A stretch of DNA of 64,000 nucleotides from Pseudomonas sp. ATCC PTA-122608 (GTDB lineage Bacteria; Pseudomonadota; Gammaproteobacteria; Pseudomonadales; Pseudomonadaceae), in contig NZ_LPNO01000053.1 of the NCBI RefSeq assembly GCF_001952855.1, positions 1 through 64,000 of the forward strand. Reading direction: 5' to 3'. A model generated the notes under the pieces. It was not told where the DNA came from, searched no databases, and saw only the letters and a program-made list of their open reading frames with translations. Both the position numbers and the translations under genes were made by a program. Below, piece after piece: positions 33,729-42,716 of the stretch. The first letter of the stretch is position 1. Each line of letters starts with the position of its first letter.

Positions 33729-33827
33729 GTAGGAGCGAGCTTGCTCGCGAAGAACGTAAGGGCGCCGCGTTTAACCAGGATACCCGCATTATCGTTGACG
33801 ATTTTCGCGAGCAAGCTCGCTCCTACA
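33729..33827. repeat. REP/BIME inverted pair between rsmE and bioA
   Basis: This is a GTAGGAGCGAGCTTGCTCGC class pair, about 99 bp, spacer containing GGCGCCGCGTTTAACCAGG. It sits between tandem minus-strand genes. Confidence 0.9.
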
Positions 33828-33868
33828 GGTCAGGCAGCAGCGGCACCCGATTAATCAAGTGAACTCAA

Positions 33869-35275
33869 TCAGCCCGGATCACGAAACCCCGGGTGGAAAT
33901 CCTTGGGCACCGCCACGCTGACCTTGCTGTTGGTGGCGATATCAATCCCTTCGCTGGCCACTTCGGCCAGGAAGTCGATCTGCTCCGGGGTGATCACATA
34001 GGGCGGCAGGAAATACACCACGCTGCCCAATGGCCGCAGCAACGCGCCACGCTCCAGCGCATGCTCGAACACCTTGAGGCCACGGCGTTCCTGCCACGGG
34101 TAGGCGGTCTTGGTGGCCTTGTCCTGCACCATCTCGATGGCCAGCACCATGCCGGTCTGGCGTACTTCCGAGACGTGAGGGTGGTCCACCAGGTGCGCGG
34201 TGGCGGTGGCCATGCGCTGGGCCAGGGCCTTGTTGTTTTCGATGACGTTGTCTTCTTCGAAGATATCCAGGGTCGCCAGGGCCGCCGCACAGGCCAGCGG
34301 GTTGCCGGTGTAGCTGTGGGAATGCAGGAAGGCACGCAGGGTCGGGTAGTCGTCGTAGAAGGCGTCGTACACATCGTCGGTGGTGACCACCGCCGCCAAC
34401 GGCAGGTAGCCGCCGGTCAGGGCCTTGGACAGGCACAGGAAGTCCGGGCGGATGCCGGCCTGTTCACAGGCGAACATCGTGCCGGTGCGGCCAAAGCCCA
34501 CGGCGATTTCGTCGTGGATCAGGTGCACGCCATAGCGGTCGCAGGCTTCCCGCAGCAGCTTGAGGTACACCGGGTGGTACATGCGCATGCCGCCGGCGCC
34601 CTGAATCAACGGTTCGACGATCACGGCGGCCACGGTGTCGTGGTTGTCGGCGAGGGTCTGCTCCATGGCCAGGAACATGTTCCGGGAATGTTCTTCCCAG
34701 CTCATGCCCTCTGGGCGAAGGTAGCAGTCCGGGCTCGGCACCTTGATGGTGTCGAGCAGCAAGGCCTTGTAGGTTTCGGTGAACAGCGGCACATCACCCA
34801 CCGACATCGCGGCGATGGTTTCGCCGTGATAGCTATTGGTCAGGGTGACAAAGCGCTTCTTGTTCGGCAGGCCGCGGTTGAGCCAATAGTGAAAGCTCAT
34901 CTTCAGCGCGACTTCGATGCACGACGAGCCGTTGTCGGCGTAGAAGCAGCGGGTCAGGCCTTCGGGCGTCATCTTCACAAGGCGCTCGGACAGCTCGATC
35001 ACCGGCTGGTGGCTGAAACCGGCGAGGATCACGTGTTCCAGCTGATCCACCTGGTCCTTGATGCGCTGGTTGATGCGCGGGTTGGCGTGGCCAAACACGT
35101 TGACCCACCAGGAACTGACGGCGTCGAGGTAGCGTTTGCCTTCGAAGTCTTCCAGCCAGACGCCTTCGCCACGCTTGATCGGGATCAACGGCAGTTGCTG
35201 GTGGTCTTTCATCTGGGTGCAGGGATGCCATAGCACCGCAAGGTCGCGTTGCATCCACTGGTTATTCAAACCCAT
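33869..35275 (-). CDS. bioA: Adenosylmethionine-8-amino-7-oxononanoate aminotransferase
   Basis: BioA uses S-adenosylmethionine as amino donor to make 7,8-diaminopelargonate in biotin synthesis. The 468-residue class III PLP aminotransferase has WHPCTQMKDHQQLPLIPI at the N-terminus, LIHDEIAVGFGRTGTMFACEQAGIRPDFLCLSKALTGGYLPLAAV with the PLP-binding Lys, and HSHSYTGNPLACAAALA. The start MGLNNQWMQRDLAVLWHPC at 35275 is chosen, as sequence before it does not resemble the family. No other bio gene is near; SAM use fits the metK/ahcY neighbourhood only loosely. Confidence 0.96.
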   Translation of the reverse strand: MGLNNQWMQRDLAVLWHPCTQMKDHQQLPLIPIKRGEGVWLEDFEGKRYLDAVSSWWVNVFGHANPRINQRIKDQVDQLEHVILAGFSHQPVIELSERLVKMTPEGLTRCFYADNGSSCIEVALKMSFHYWLNRGLPNKKRFVTLTNSYHGETIAAMSVGDVPLFTETYKALLLDTIKVPSPDCYLRPEGMSWEEHSRNMFLAMEQTLADNHDTVAAVIVEPLIQGAGGMRMYHPVYLKLLREACDRYGVHLIHDEIAVGFGRTGTMFACEQAGIRPDFLCLSKALTGGYLPLAAVVTTDDVYDAFYDDYPTLRAFLHSHSYTGNPLACAAALATLDIFEEDNVIENNKALAQRMATATAHLVDHPHVSEVRQTGMVLAIEMVQDKATKTAYPWQERRGLKVFEHALERGALLRPLGSVVYFLPPYVITPEQIDFLAEVASEGIDIATNSKVSVAVPKDFHPGFRDPG

Positions 35276-35555
35276 CTTCATTCTCCTCGAAGCGGCTCGC
35301 GACGTGCGCGGGCGAAACAATCGCGCAAGCCTATGCAATGCGGACCTGTGTCACAACCCATTGCGAGGTGGAAGCGTAAATTGGTGGTAAACGCAGGACA
35401 GTCCGTCACGTTTCTTCTGGATAGTCCTTAATCTCTTGTTAACTTACTCTGCATACGCTCTTGATCGTATTTCTCGATATTTCAAAGCGAAATTTTCCGC
35501 TTTAAATCGATAGGTAAGTCGATAGTCTTGGCACAGTTCTTACGGGATTTGGAAC

Positions 35556-36107
35556 ATGCAGCTACGTAACTCATCGGCCCGCTACGGCTGGGTCAGCATT
35601 GTTTTGCACTGGGGCGTGGCCCTTGTGGTGTTCGGTCTGTTCGCGTTGGGCCTGTGGATGGTGGGTCTCGACTACTACAGCACCTGGCGTAAAGACGCCC
35701 CGGACCTGCACAAAAGCATCGGCATCACGCTGTTCGCCATCATGCTGGTGCGCATTGTCTGGCGTTTGCTCAGCCCGCCGCCGCCCCCGCTTGCCAGCTA
35801 TAGCCGCATGACGCGTCTGGGGGCTGCGTTTGGCCACGCATTCCTGTATCTCGGGCTGTTTGCCGTGATGATTGCCGGTTACCTGATTTCCACCGCAGAC
35901 GGTGTCGGGATCCCGGTATTTGGCCTGTTTGAGATTCCTGCACTGGTTTCCGGGCTACCGGACCAGGCAGACACCGCAGGCGTGGTGCATTTGTACCTGG
36001 CCTGGGTATTGGTGGTGTTCTCCGGCCTCCATGGTGTGGCTGCGTTGAAACACCATTTCATTGATCGTGATGTGACCCTGGTTCGTATGCTGGGGCGCAA
36101 AGCCTGA
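35556..36107 (+). CDS. Cytochrome b561 (YceJ/CybB type)
   Basis: This 183-residue four-helix inner-membrane di-haem cytochrome starts RYGWVSIVLHWGVALVVFGLFALGLWMVGL and carries the conserved His residues in LHW, DLHKSIGITLF, LGAAFGHAFLYLG and VHLYLAWVLVVFSGLHGVAALKHHF. Such proteins transfer electrons from quinol. It lies 32 bp upstream of a YceI gene, as in the yceJ-yceI arrangement of enterobacteria. Upstream 35276-35555 is AT-richer and holds the divergent bioA and b561 promoters. Confidence 0.94.
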   Translation: MQLRNSSARYGWVSIVLHWGVALVVFGLFALGLWMVGLDYYSTWRKDAPDLHKSIGITLFAIMLVRIVWRLLSPPPPPLASYSRMTRLGAAFGHAFLYLGLFAVMIAGYLISTADGVGIPVFGLFEIPALVSGLPDQADTAGVVHLYLAWVLVVFSGLHGVAALKHHFIDRDVTLVRMLGRKA

Positions 36108-36139
36108 TGTTCAACCTCGACTCACAAGGAATAGAAAGC

Positions 36140-36736
36140 ATGTTGAAAAAGACTCTCGCCGCTCTGGCCATCGGTTCTGCCCTGCTGACTGCCGGTCAGG
36201 CGATGGCAGCTGACTACGTTGTCGACAAGGAAGGCCAGCACGCCTTCGTTGACTTCAAGATCAGCCACTTGGGCTACAGCTTCATCACCGGTACGTTCAA
36301 GGACCTGGACGGCAAGTTCAGCTTCGATGCTGCCAAGCCTGAAGACAGCAAGATTGAGTTCAACGTCCGCACCGCCAGCGTGTTCACCAACCACGCCGAA
36401 CGTGACAAGCACATCGCCAGCAAAGACTTCCTGGATGTTGGCAAGTTTGCCGATGCCAAGTTCGTCTCCACCAGCGTCAAGACCACCGGCAAGAATGCTG
36501 ACGGCAAAGTCACTGCAGACGTGACCGGCGACCTGACCTTCCACGGCGTGACCAAGCCAATCGTCGTCAAGGCCACCTTCCTGGGTGAAGGCAAGGATCC
36601 ATGGGGCGGCTACCGTGCCGGCTTTGAAGGTACTACTTCCTTCAACCGCCAGGACTTCGGCAAGCAGATGGACCTGGGCCCAGCGTCCAACACCGTTGAG
36701 CTGTACGTGACGTTTGAAGGTGTGAAAGCGAAGTAA
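36140..36736 (+). CDS. YceI family periplasmic protein, copy 1
   Basis: This 198-residue protein has a clear Sec signal (MLKKTLAALAIGSALLTAGQAMA then ADYVVDKE) and the lipocalin-like YceI domain (HAFVDFKISHLGYSFITGTFKDLDGKFSFDAAKPEDSKIEFNVRTASVFTNHAERDKHI). YceI folds bind polyprenoids such as octaprenyl pyrophosphate; the cytochrome b561 next door suggests a quinone-related role. The P. aeruginosa homologue at this locus has been described as the secreted protease PasP. A terminator follows at 36753. Confidence 0.94.
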   Translation: MLKKTLAALAIGSALLTAGQAMAADYVVDKEGQHAFVDFKISHLGYSFITGTFKDLDGKFSFDAAKPEDSKIEFNVRTASVFTNHAERDKHIASKDFLDVGKFADAKFVSTSVKTTGKNADGKVTADVTGDLTFHGVTKPIVVKATFLGEGKDPWGGYRAGFEGTTSFNRQDFGKQMDLGPASNTVELYVTFEGVKAK

Positions 36737-36752
36737 TTTTCGCCCGCTAAAC

Positions 36753-36785
36753 AAAACGCCGACCTTTGTGTCGGCGTTTTTTTTT
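36753..36785 (+). terminator. Intrinsic terminator after YceI copy 1
   Basis: AACGCCGAC and GTCGGCGTT flank a CTTTGT loop and are followed by nine or more T residues, 17 bp after the stop codon. Confidence 0.92.
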
Positions 36786-36893
36786 GTGTCGTTTAAGAAG
36801 ACTCCTACGCAATTTCAGCTCTTAGCCTGTTTTTTTACGCGACGGATATCTCTATTTCTACACGGTCCCCCCTGACTCTCTAGGAGTAGACCG

Positions 36894-37490
36894 ATGCTGA
36901 TGAAAACATTTGCTGCACTGACGATGAGCTTCAGCGTGCTTGCTGCAGGCCAGGCCCTGGCTGCGGACTATGTGATCGACAAGGAAGGCCAGCACGCCTT
37001 TATCGACTTGAAGGTCAAGCATCTGGAGTACAGCTTTATCACCGGCACCTTCCGAGACCTGGACGGAACGTTCAGTTTTGATGCGACCAAGCCCGAAGAC
37101 AGCAAGATCGAAGTGAATGTGCGTACCGCCAGTCTGTTCACCAATCACACGGAACGCGACAAGCACCTGCGGGAAAAGGAATACCTCAATGTCGACAAGT
37201 TTCCCGACGCCAGGTTTGTTTCTACAGGTGTGAAACTGACCGGCACCAATTCGGAGGGGAAACTCACGGCCGATGTAACGGGTGACCTCACCCTTGGCGG
37301 TGTGACGAAATCCATCGTGGTCAAATCAACGTTCCTCGGGGAGGGCGATGACCCATGGGGCGGTTACCGTGCGGGGTTCGAAGGCACCACCAGTATTCTG
37401 CGGGAAGACTTTGGCCAGACGGGCAAGCTGTCCCCAGGCTCCAGCCGGATCGAGTTGTACATCACGTTCGAAGGCATAAGGACGAAGTAA
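36894..37490 (+). CDS. YceI family periplasmic protein, copy 2
   Basis: This is a 198-residue paralogue of the preceding gene, with signal peptide MLMKTFAALTMSFSVLAAGQALA and domain ADYVIDKEGQHAFIDLKVKHLEYSFITGTFRDLDGTFSFDATKPEDSKIEVNVRTASLFTNH. It has its own ribosome site (TAGGAG) and terminator, and lies 157 bp after copy 1 beyond that copy's terminator, so it is a separately transcribed duplicate. Differences cluster in the central region (NVDKFPDARFVSTGVKLTGTNSEGKLTADVTG) and near SILREDFGQTGKLSPGSS. Confidence 0.93.
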   Translation: MLMKTFAALTMSFSVLAAGQALAADYVIDKEGQHAFIDLKVKHLEYSFITGTFRDLDGTFSFDATKPEDSKIEVNVRTASLFTNHTERDKHLREKEYLNVDKFPDARFVSTGVKLTGTNSEGKLTADVTGDLTLGGVTKSIVVKSTFLGEGDDPWGGYRAGFEGTTSILREDFGQTGKLSPGSSRIELYITFEGIRTK

Positions 37491-37509
37491 GTCTTCGTTG
37501 CCCTGAAAC

Positions 37510-37547
37510 AAAAATGCCCCGGATCTCGCGATCAGGGGCATTTTTTA
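37510..37547 (+). terminator. Intrinsic terminator after YceI copy 2
   Basis: AAAATGCCCC and GGGGCATTTT flank a 14-base loop and end in a T-run. Because the arms begin with A-runs it can also serve the convergent rhlE gene ending at 37563. Confidence 0.88.
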
Positions 37548-37562
37548 TGGCGCTTTGAAAAC

Positions 37563-39449
37563 TCAGCGGTTGCGGGTCAGCAACGCCGGTTTTTCACCAC
37601 GTGGACGGCCCGGCAGTTGATCCAACTGCTCAGGTGTCAGCGTGCGATCGCTTTTCGACTCTTTGTGGATGATCTTCGGTGCCGGGCCGCCGCGCGGGTT
37701 TTGCACCGCTGGCTCCGACAGACGAGGTTGATCATCACTAGCCGGACGACGGTTGCGCGATTCTTCGCGACGGGCCTGGCCGTCACGCGGTGCGCCGTTG
37801 CGCGGGCCGCTGCGCTTGGCAGGCGGGGTGCCGGTGGTGGCACCGTTGCTGCTGCGCGGGCCGTTCTGGCGACCTTGTGGCTGGCCGCCAGTGCGTGGCG
37901 CAGAACCTGCGCCTGCGCCCTGGGCCGGAGCGCCCGGGCGACGACCACGGCCCTGGGCCGGCTTGGCCTGGGGTACGTAGTCAACGCGGTTACCGAAGTT
38001 GTCTACGTCGTCGTCCAGGAACTCGTCCGGCGCTCGGTCGGCAGCAGCACGTGCCGGCTGGCTCGGCTGGCGCTGTTCGCGGGCCGGGGTGCCTTCACGG
38101 GGCTTTTGCTCACGAGCCGGGCGTTCGCCACGGCCGTTGGTCGCAGCCTTGTCCTTGCCGCCTTTGTCCTTGCCCTTGTCTTTACGACCGCCACCACCGC
38201 CGCCGCCGTTCGGGCCATCGCCCTTCGGACCGCGTGGGTTGTTGCGTGGGTTGCGCACGTCCGGACGCTCGCGCACTTCAGGCTTTTCAGCCTCAACGGC
38301 GCTGGAGTCGAAGCCCATCAGGTCGCCGTCGGTGATTTTCTGCTTGGTCATGCGCTCGATGCTTTTCAGCAGCTTTTCTTCGTCCGGAGCGACCAGGGAA
38401 ATAGCCTCACCCGAACGACCGGCCCGGCCAGTACGGCCGATACGGTGCACATAGTCTTCGTCGACGTTTGGCAGCTCGAAGTTGACCACGTGTGGCAGCT
38501 GGTCGATGTCCAGGCCGCGAGCGGCGATGTCGGTGGCGACCAGGATGCGCACTTCACCGGCCTTGAAGTCGGCCAAGGCTTTGGTGCGAGCGTTCTGGCT
38601 CTTGTTGCCGTGGATGGCGACGGCGGTGAGGCCGTGCTTGTCCAGGTACTCGGCCAGGCGGTTGGCGCCGTGCTTGGTGCGGGTGAAGACCAATACCTGT
38701 TCCCACGCGCCGGCGGTGATCAGGTGGGCCAGCAGCGAACGCTTGTGGGCGGCCGGCAGGCGGAACACGCGCTGCTCGATACGCTCGACCGTGGTGTTCG
38801 GCGGCGTGACTTCAATGCGCTCGGGGTTGTGCAACAACTTGCCCGCCAACGCGGTGATGTCGTTGGAGAACGTGGCCGAGAACAGCAGGTTCTGGCGTTT
38901 GGCCGGCAGGCGCGCGAGGACCTTTTTCACGTCATGGACAAAGCCCATGTCGAGCATGCGGTCGGCTTCGTCCAGCACGAGGATTTCCACGTGGGACAAA
39001 TCGACGCTGCCTTGGCCGCACAGGTCGAGCAAACGACCCGGGCATGCAACCAGTACGTCGACACCGCGGGACATGGCCTGAACCTGTGGGTTCATGCCGA
39101 CGCCGCCGAAGATGCAGGCGCTGACGAACTTCAAGTCGCGGGCATACAGCTTGAAGCTGTCATGCACCTGGGCGGCGAGTTCGCGGGTAGGGGTCAGGAC
39201 CAGTACGCGCGGTTGGCGCGGGCCATGACGCTGGGATTTGTCCGGGTGACCATTGGGGAACAACCGCTCCAGGATCGGAAGGGCGAAGCCGCCGGTTTTA
39301 CCAGTACCTGTCTGAGCCGCAACCATCAGGTCGCGACCTTGCAACACGGCGGGAATGGCCCGCTGTTGCACCGGAGTAGGCTCGGTATAGCCCGCTGCCT
39401 CGATGGCGCGGACTAAAGCCTCGGAGAGACCGAGGGAAGCAAAGGACAT
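37563..39449 (-). CDS. rhlE: DEAD-box RNA helicase RhlE with long basic tail
   Basis: The 628-residue ATP-dependent RNA helicase has an N-terminal Q-motif region (FASLGLSEALVRAIEAAGYTEPTPVQQRAIP), Walker A AQTGTGKT, DEAD box (LVLDEADRMLDMGF), SAT, and the HRIGRTGRAGRSG motif, all within residues 1-350. From about 375 to the end comes a low-complexity, Arg/Gly/Lys/Pro-rich tail, thought to bind RNA. RhlE proteins remodel RNA in ribosome assembly and decay, often with RNase E. The tail makes it longer than the E. coli protein. Confidence 0.94.
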   Translation of the reverse strand: MSFASLGLSEALVRAIEAAGYTEPTPVQQRAIPAVLQGRDLMVAAQTGTGKTGGFALPILERLFPNGHPDKSQRHGPRQPRVLVLTPTRELAAQVHDSFKLYARDLKFVSACIFGGVGMNPQVQAMSRGVDVLVACPGRLLDLCGQGSVDLSHVEILVLDEADRMLDMGFVHDVKKVLARLPAKRQNLLFSATFSNDITALAGKLLHNPERIEVTPPNTTVERIEQRVFRLPAAHKRSLLAHLITAGAWEQVLVFTRTKHGANRLAEYLDKHGLTAVAIHGNKSQNARTKALADFKAGEVRILVATDIAARGLDIDQLPHVVNFELPNVDEDYVHRIGRTGRAGRSGEAISLVAPDEEKLLKSIERMTKQKITDGDLMGFDSSAVEAEKPEVRERPDVRNPRNNPRGPKGDGPNGGGGGGGRKDKGKDKGGKDKAATNGRGERPAREQKPREGTPAREQRQPSQPARAAADRAPDEFLDDDVDNFGNRVDYVPQAKPAQGRGRRPGAPAQGAGAGSAPRTGGQPQGRQNGPRSSNGATTGTPPAKRSGPRNGAPRDGQARREESRNRRPASDDQPRLSEPAVQNPRGGPAPKIIHKESKSDRTLTPEQLDQLPGRPRGEKPALLTRNR

Positions 39450-39671
39450 GAGTAATCCTGTTTTAGTTAGGGCTTGGCCCAGAGGGATAGTCTTGCCTGG
39501 CGTGAATGGCGTTTAGATGAACGCAATCCCGTCCGGTCCTGCTGGGGCTGGCAGGCACTCAGACGGCTCGCGCGGGCTTGAAAGCTGCGCTGTAGCGGGG
39601 TCGGGTGCCTTTTGCAAGACCGAAGCGTCCGGGCGTAAGCCTGGCGGAAAGGCCGGAGTATAACAGAGCAA

Positions 39672-40475
39672 TCACTCTGCGCTGCTTTCCTGCTGCTCAA
39701 CGGTGCGCGCGGGCACGGCGGATGCGCTGGTTTGAGGGCTGCTGCCTGCATATTTGGCGCTCAAGGCCGCGTAGGCCGGCTCTTGCTTGAAGCGTTTGAG
39801 TTCGGCGGCAAAGCGTTGCACCAGCAAATCCATGCCGGCACCACGGCGCACGGCGAGGAATTGTGGCTGGCTGCTGACCACCGGGGGTGCCTGGGTGATC
39901 TGGTCCTCAAGTCCGAGGGCCTTGAGCACATGCTGGCCGACTCGGCGGTCCGTGATGACCAGGTCGATTCGCCCCAGGGCCAGCTTGCCGAAGTTGGCCT
40001 CATGGCTGGCGGCCGGCTCCTGCTTGAACTGTGTGGACTCGCTGAACTCGGCGCCATAGAGGTAACCCGGCGACGTGCCGATGGTCAGGCCACGCAGGTC
40101 GTCGAAGGTCTGGAACGGATGTGGTCGCTCGTTGGCGTAGAACAGCACGAACTCCACCTCGGACAGCGGCTCGCTGGGGTACAGCAGCACCGCGTCGCGT
40201 TCGTGGCTGTGGAAAATATCCAGTGCGCCATCGGCCTGGCCCTGATCGAGCATCGCCAGGCAGCGCTTCCAGGGCAGAAATTGCCAATCCACATCGATGC
40301 CCAAACGCTGGAACACGATCACCGTGGTCTCGTAGTCGAGCCCGCGCATGGTGCCTTTGTCGTCGTATACGTAAGGCGCCCAGGGCTCGGTGACAATGCG
40401 CAGTTTCTCGCCATGGGCACCGAGGCTCAGGCAAGCGAAAAGAACAACAGTCAACAACCGGAAAGTGACAGGCAT
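39672..40475 (-). CDS. Periplasmic solute-binding protein, family 3 type
   Basis: The 267-residue protein has a signal peptide (MPVTFRLLTVVLFACLSLGAHG) and a bacterial extracellular solute-binding domain: KLRIVTEPWAPYVYDDKGTMRGLDYETTVIVFQRLGIDVDWQFLPWKRCLAMLDQGQADGALDIF. The substrate is unknown; the W-x-P-Y and ALDIF motifs are of the amino-acid-binding type, but no permease genes are near. A Ser/Ala/Pro-rich tail follows the domain. It could be an orphan binding protein or a sensor-like periplasmic protein. Confidence 0.85.
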   Translation of the reverse strand: MPVTFRLLTVVLFACLSLGAHGEKLRIVTEPWAPYVYDDKGTMRGLDYETTVIVFQRLGIDVDWQFLPWKRCLAMLDQGQADGALDIFHSHERDAVLLYPSEPLSEVEFVLFYANERPHPFQTFDDLRGLTIGTSPGYLYGAEFSESTQFKQEPAASHEANFGKLALGRIDLVITDRRVGQHVLKALGLEDQITQAPPVVSSQPQFLAVRRGAGMDLLVQRFAAELKRFKQEPAYAALSAKYAGSSPQTSASAVPARTVEQQESSAE

Positions 40476-40545
40476 GCCCCGAGATTACGACTGTCTCGGG
40501 CTAAAGAGAAGCTCTGGCTCAGTGATCTGCGGGCGCCCGCCGGTT

Positions 40546-41628
40546 TTACTTACCGGGAGATTTGATCAAGTGTTCGTAGATCGCCTCGCGCCGCTCACCG
40601 AGAATCAGCCGCACCACGGGATTGGCAAACCAGTGCTCCAGCAGATGGGCATCAACGGGCCGGCCCTGGCGCTCTTCCTGATTTTGCCGGGCCTTGTCCC
40701 ACCAAACCGGGCCACACGCCTGGTCGAACTCGTTTTCATGCTCATAGCAGCCGTAGAGGATTTCCCGGATGAACTGCTGCTGGTGCTTGGGCAATATCAG
40801 GGTGATCAGCTTGTACATCAGCCGTTGCAGGCGCGGCGGGCGCGGCAGATGGGCGGAGACCTGGCGGGTATCGTCGAGGGCCGTGACGCTGGTGGGGTTC
40901 GCCGCATGCTTGGCGATCCATGCCTTGACCTTGGCCCGGAACAGCTGCTTGCGGCTCCAGTAGTGGTGGATCAGGTCCGGGCATTCGCGCACGTTGAGGG
41001 TGCGATAAGCGGCGATGGACAGGCAGAACTCTTCCAGGGTGTAGGCACCCTGGGCATGGGGAAACAGTTCGTCCATCAGCTCGATCGAACGGTCGAGAAT
41101 GTGCGCGTCCTGCTGCGTCAGGCCCATGACCCCGGAGTTGAGGGTCATCATGTCGTCGTCGGCCACGCCCATGTCCAGCAGGCGTTGGTACAGGGCGCTG
41201 TACAGAATGCTTTCGTGGTTGTCGCCGTACTTGGTGTAGAAGGCGTTGCACAGCAGGGTGCCGGGCTGCACGCGTTCAAACAGCGCCAAGGGCGAATGGT
41301 GGAAAAACGTGTCGGTGTCGATCAGCAGCGCCACTTCGGACTCTTGCAGCACCTGCCGCAGCACCACGTGCTTGGTGCGGAAGTGGTAGCCATGGGGCTC
41401 GCTCCAGCGTTTACGCGTGGCTTCATCCAGCGGGCGCACCCGTACCGGCAGCAGGCGATAAGGCTCGGGATTGTCGCTGAAGACCTGGATATCGATGCCG
41501 GCATCCGGCGTATCCCGCAGGAAGGCCAAGGCACTGGCGATACTGAATACCGCTTCCTGATGGTAAGTCTCGGCGCCGAATACCAGGTACACCAGTTGCG
41601 GGCGGGACGTCGGGGCGGTTGTATTCAT
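40546..41628 (-). CDS. Glycosyltransferase-like hypothetical protein
   Basis: This 360-residue soluble protein has no confident family name here. The N-terminal half resembles a GT-A fold nucleotide-sugar transferase: QLVYLVFGAETYHQEAVFSIASALAFL, then LIDTDTFFHHSPLALFERV, where DTD could be the DxD metal site, then NSGVMGL. The C-terminal 160 residues are helical and basic (RLQRLMYKLITLILPKHQQQFIREILYGCYEHENEF). It has no signal peptide or membrane helix and stands alone between the binding-protein gene and metF, so context gives no acceptor. Confidence 0.7.
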   Translation of the reverse strand: MNTTAPTSRPQLVYLVFGAETYHQEAVFSIASALAFLRDTPDAGIDIQVFSDNPEPYRLLPVRVRPLDEATRKRWSEPHGYHFRTKHVVLRQVLQESEVALLIDTDTFFHHSPLALFERVQPGTLLCNAFYTKYGDNHESILYSALYQRLLDMGVADDDMMTLNSGVMGLTQQDAHILDRSIELMDELFPHAQGAYTLEEFCLSIAAYRTLNVRECPDLIHHYWSRKQLFRAKVKAWIAKHAANPTSVTALDDTRQVSAHLPRPPRLQRLMYKLITLILPKHQQQFIREILYGCYEHENEFDQACGPVWWDKARQNQEERQGRPVDAHLLEHWFANPVVRLILGERREAIYEHLIKSPGK

Positions 41629-41703
41629 GGACTGCAGAATTCCGTGGGCGTTTAGAACGGCAAAGGCCCTCGATATGAGGGCCCTGGCATTTCGGAGCAG
41701 ACC

Positions 41704-42549
41704 TTAGCGTGGCAGCTTCAGGTTGTTCCAGACAGCGAGGCTTGGCTCAGCCTGGTTCAGGGTATAGAAGTGCAACCCTGGCGCGCCACCTTGCAACAAT
41801 TGTTCACACATTTCGCTGATGACCTGCTCGCCGAACGCCTGGATGCTCTTGACGTCGTCGCCGTAGGCTTCCAGTTGTTTGCGAATCCAGCGTGGGATTT
41901 CCGCGCCGCAGGCGTCAGAGAAACGCGCCAGTTTGCTGTAGTTGGTGATCGGCATGATGCCCGGCACGATCGGGATATTCACGCCCATCGCCTGTACACG
42001 TTCAACGAAGTAGAAGTAGCTCTCTGCGTTGAAGAAGTACTGGGTGATTGCGCTGTTGGCGCCGGCGTTGGCTTTGCGCACGAAGTTCTGCAAATCGTCT
42101 TCGAAATTGCGCGCCTGGGGGTGCATCTCCGGATAAGCGGCCACTTCGATGTGGAAGTGATCGCCGGTTTCTTCGCGGATGAAGCTCACCAGGTCATTGG
42201 CGTAGCGCAGCTCGCCGCTGGCCATGCCCATGCCGGACGGCAGGTCACCGCGCAGGGCGACGATGCGCTTGATGCCGGCGTGCTTGTATTGGGTCAGCAG
42301 GCTGCGCAGGTCGGCCTTGCTGTCGCCCACGCAGGACAAATGCGGAGCAGCAGGGACTTTGACTTCGCTTTCCAGCTGCAACACGGTGTTGATCGTGCGA
42401 TCGCGGGTGGAGCCACCGGCACCGTAGGTGCAGGAGAAGAAATCGGGGTTGAAGCTGGCCAACTGCTTGGCAGTCGCCATCAGTTTTTCATGCCCAGCAT
42501 CGGTCTTGGTCGGGAAGAACTCGAAGCTGTAGCGACGGTCTTGGGACAT
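41704..42549 (-). CDS. metF: Methylenetetrahydrofolate reductase
   Basis: MetF reduces 5,10-methylene-THF to 5-methyl-THF for methionine synthesis. The 281-residue TIM-barrel flavoenzyme has RRYSFEFFPTKTDAGHEKL at the N-terminus, CTYGAGGSTRDRTINTVLQL, RIVALRGDLPSGMGMASGELRYANDLV and PGIMPITNY, all typical. It is downstream of ahcY on the same strand with a REP pair in the 167-bp gap, so a shared transcript is possible but uncertain. Confidence 0.97.
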   Translation of the reverse strand: MSQDRRYSFEFFPTKTDAGHEKLMATAKQLASFNPDFFSCTYGAGGSTRDRTINTVLQLESEVKVPAAPHLSCVGDSKADLRSLLTQYKHAGIKRIVALRGDLPSGMGMASGELRYANDLVSFIREETGDHFHIEVAAYPEMHPQARNFEDDLQNFVRKANAGANSAITQYFFNAESYFYFVERVQAMGVNIPIVPGIMPITNYSKLARFSDACGAEIPRWIRKQLEAYGDDVKSIQAFGEQVISEMCEQLLQGGAPGLHFYTLNQAEPSLAVWNNLKLPR

Positions 42550-42594
42550 GGTCGTATCCTTGGAAACTCAAAACTGGAAGGCTTACACCGTCAA

Positions 42595-42699
42595 TGTGGG
42601 AGCGGGCTTGCTCGCGAATGCGGTGGGTCAGCCATGATTGCTTCGACTGACACTCCGTATTCGCGAGCAAGCCCGCTCCCACACAAGCCCGCTCCGACA
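42595..42699. repeat. REP/BIME inverted pair with extra partial unit, metF-ahcY gap
   Basis: The GTGGGAGCGGGCTTGCTCGC class pair (42595-42684) is followed by a second partial right arm, CAAGCCCGCTCC-GACA, to 42699. The same kind of partial repetition follows the pair at 48595, suggesting a shared rearrangement rather than independent events. Confidence 0.88.
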
Positions 42700-42716
42700 G
42701 GGAGAGAGCCGGTTAC

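Noticed and set aside
35529..35546. Sigma-54-like promoter (TGGCAC ... TTAC) before the cytochrome b561 gene
   Set aside because: The -12 element lacks the invariant GC of TTGC at the right spacing, so it is not supported.
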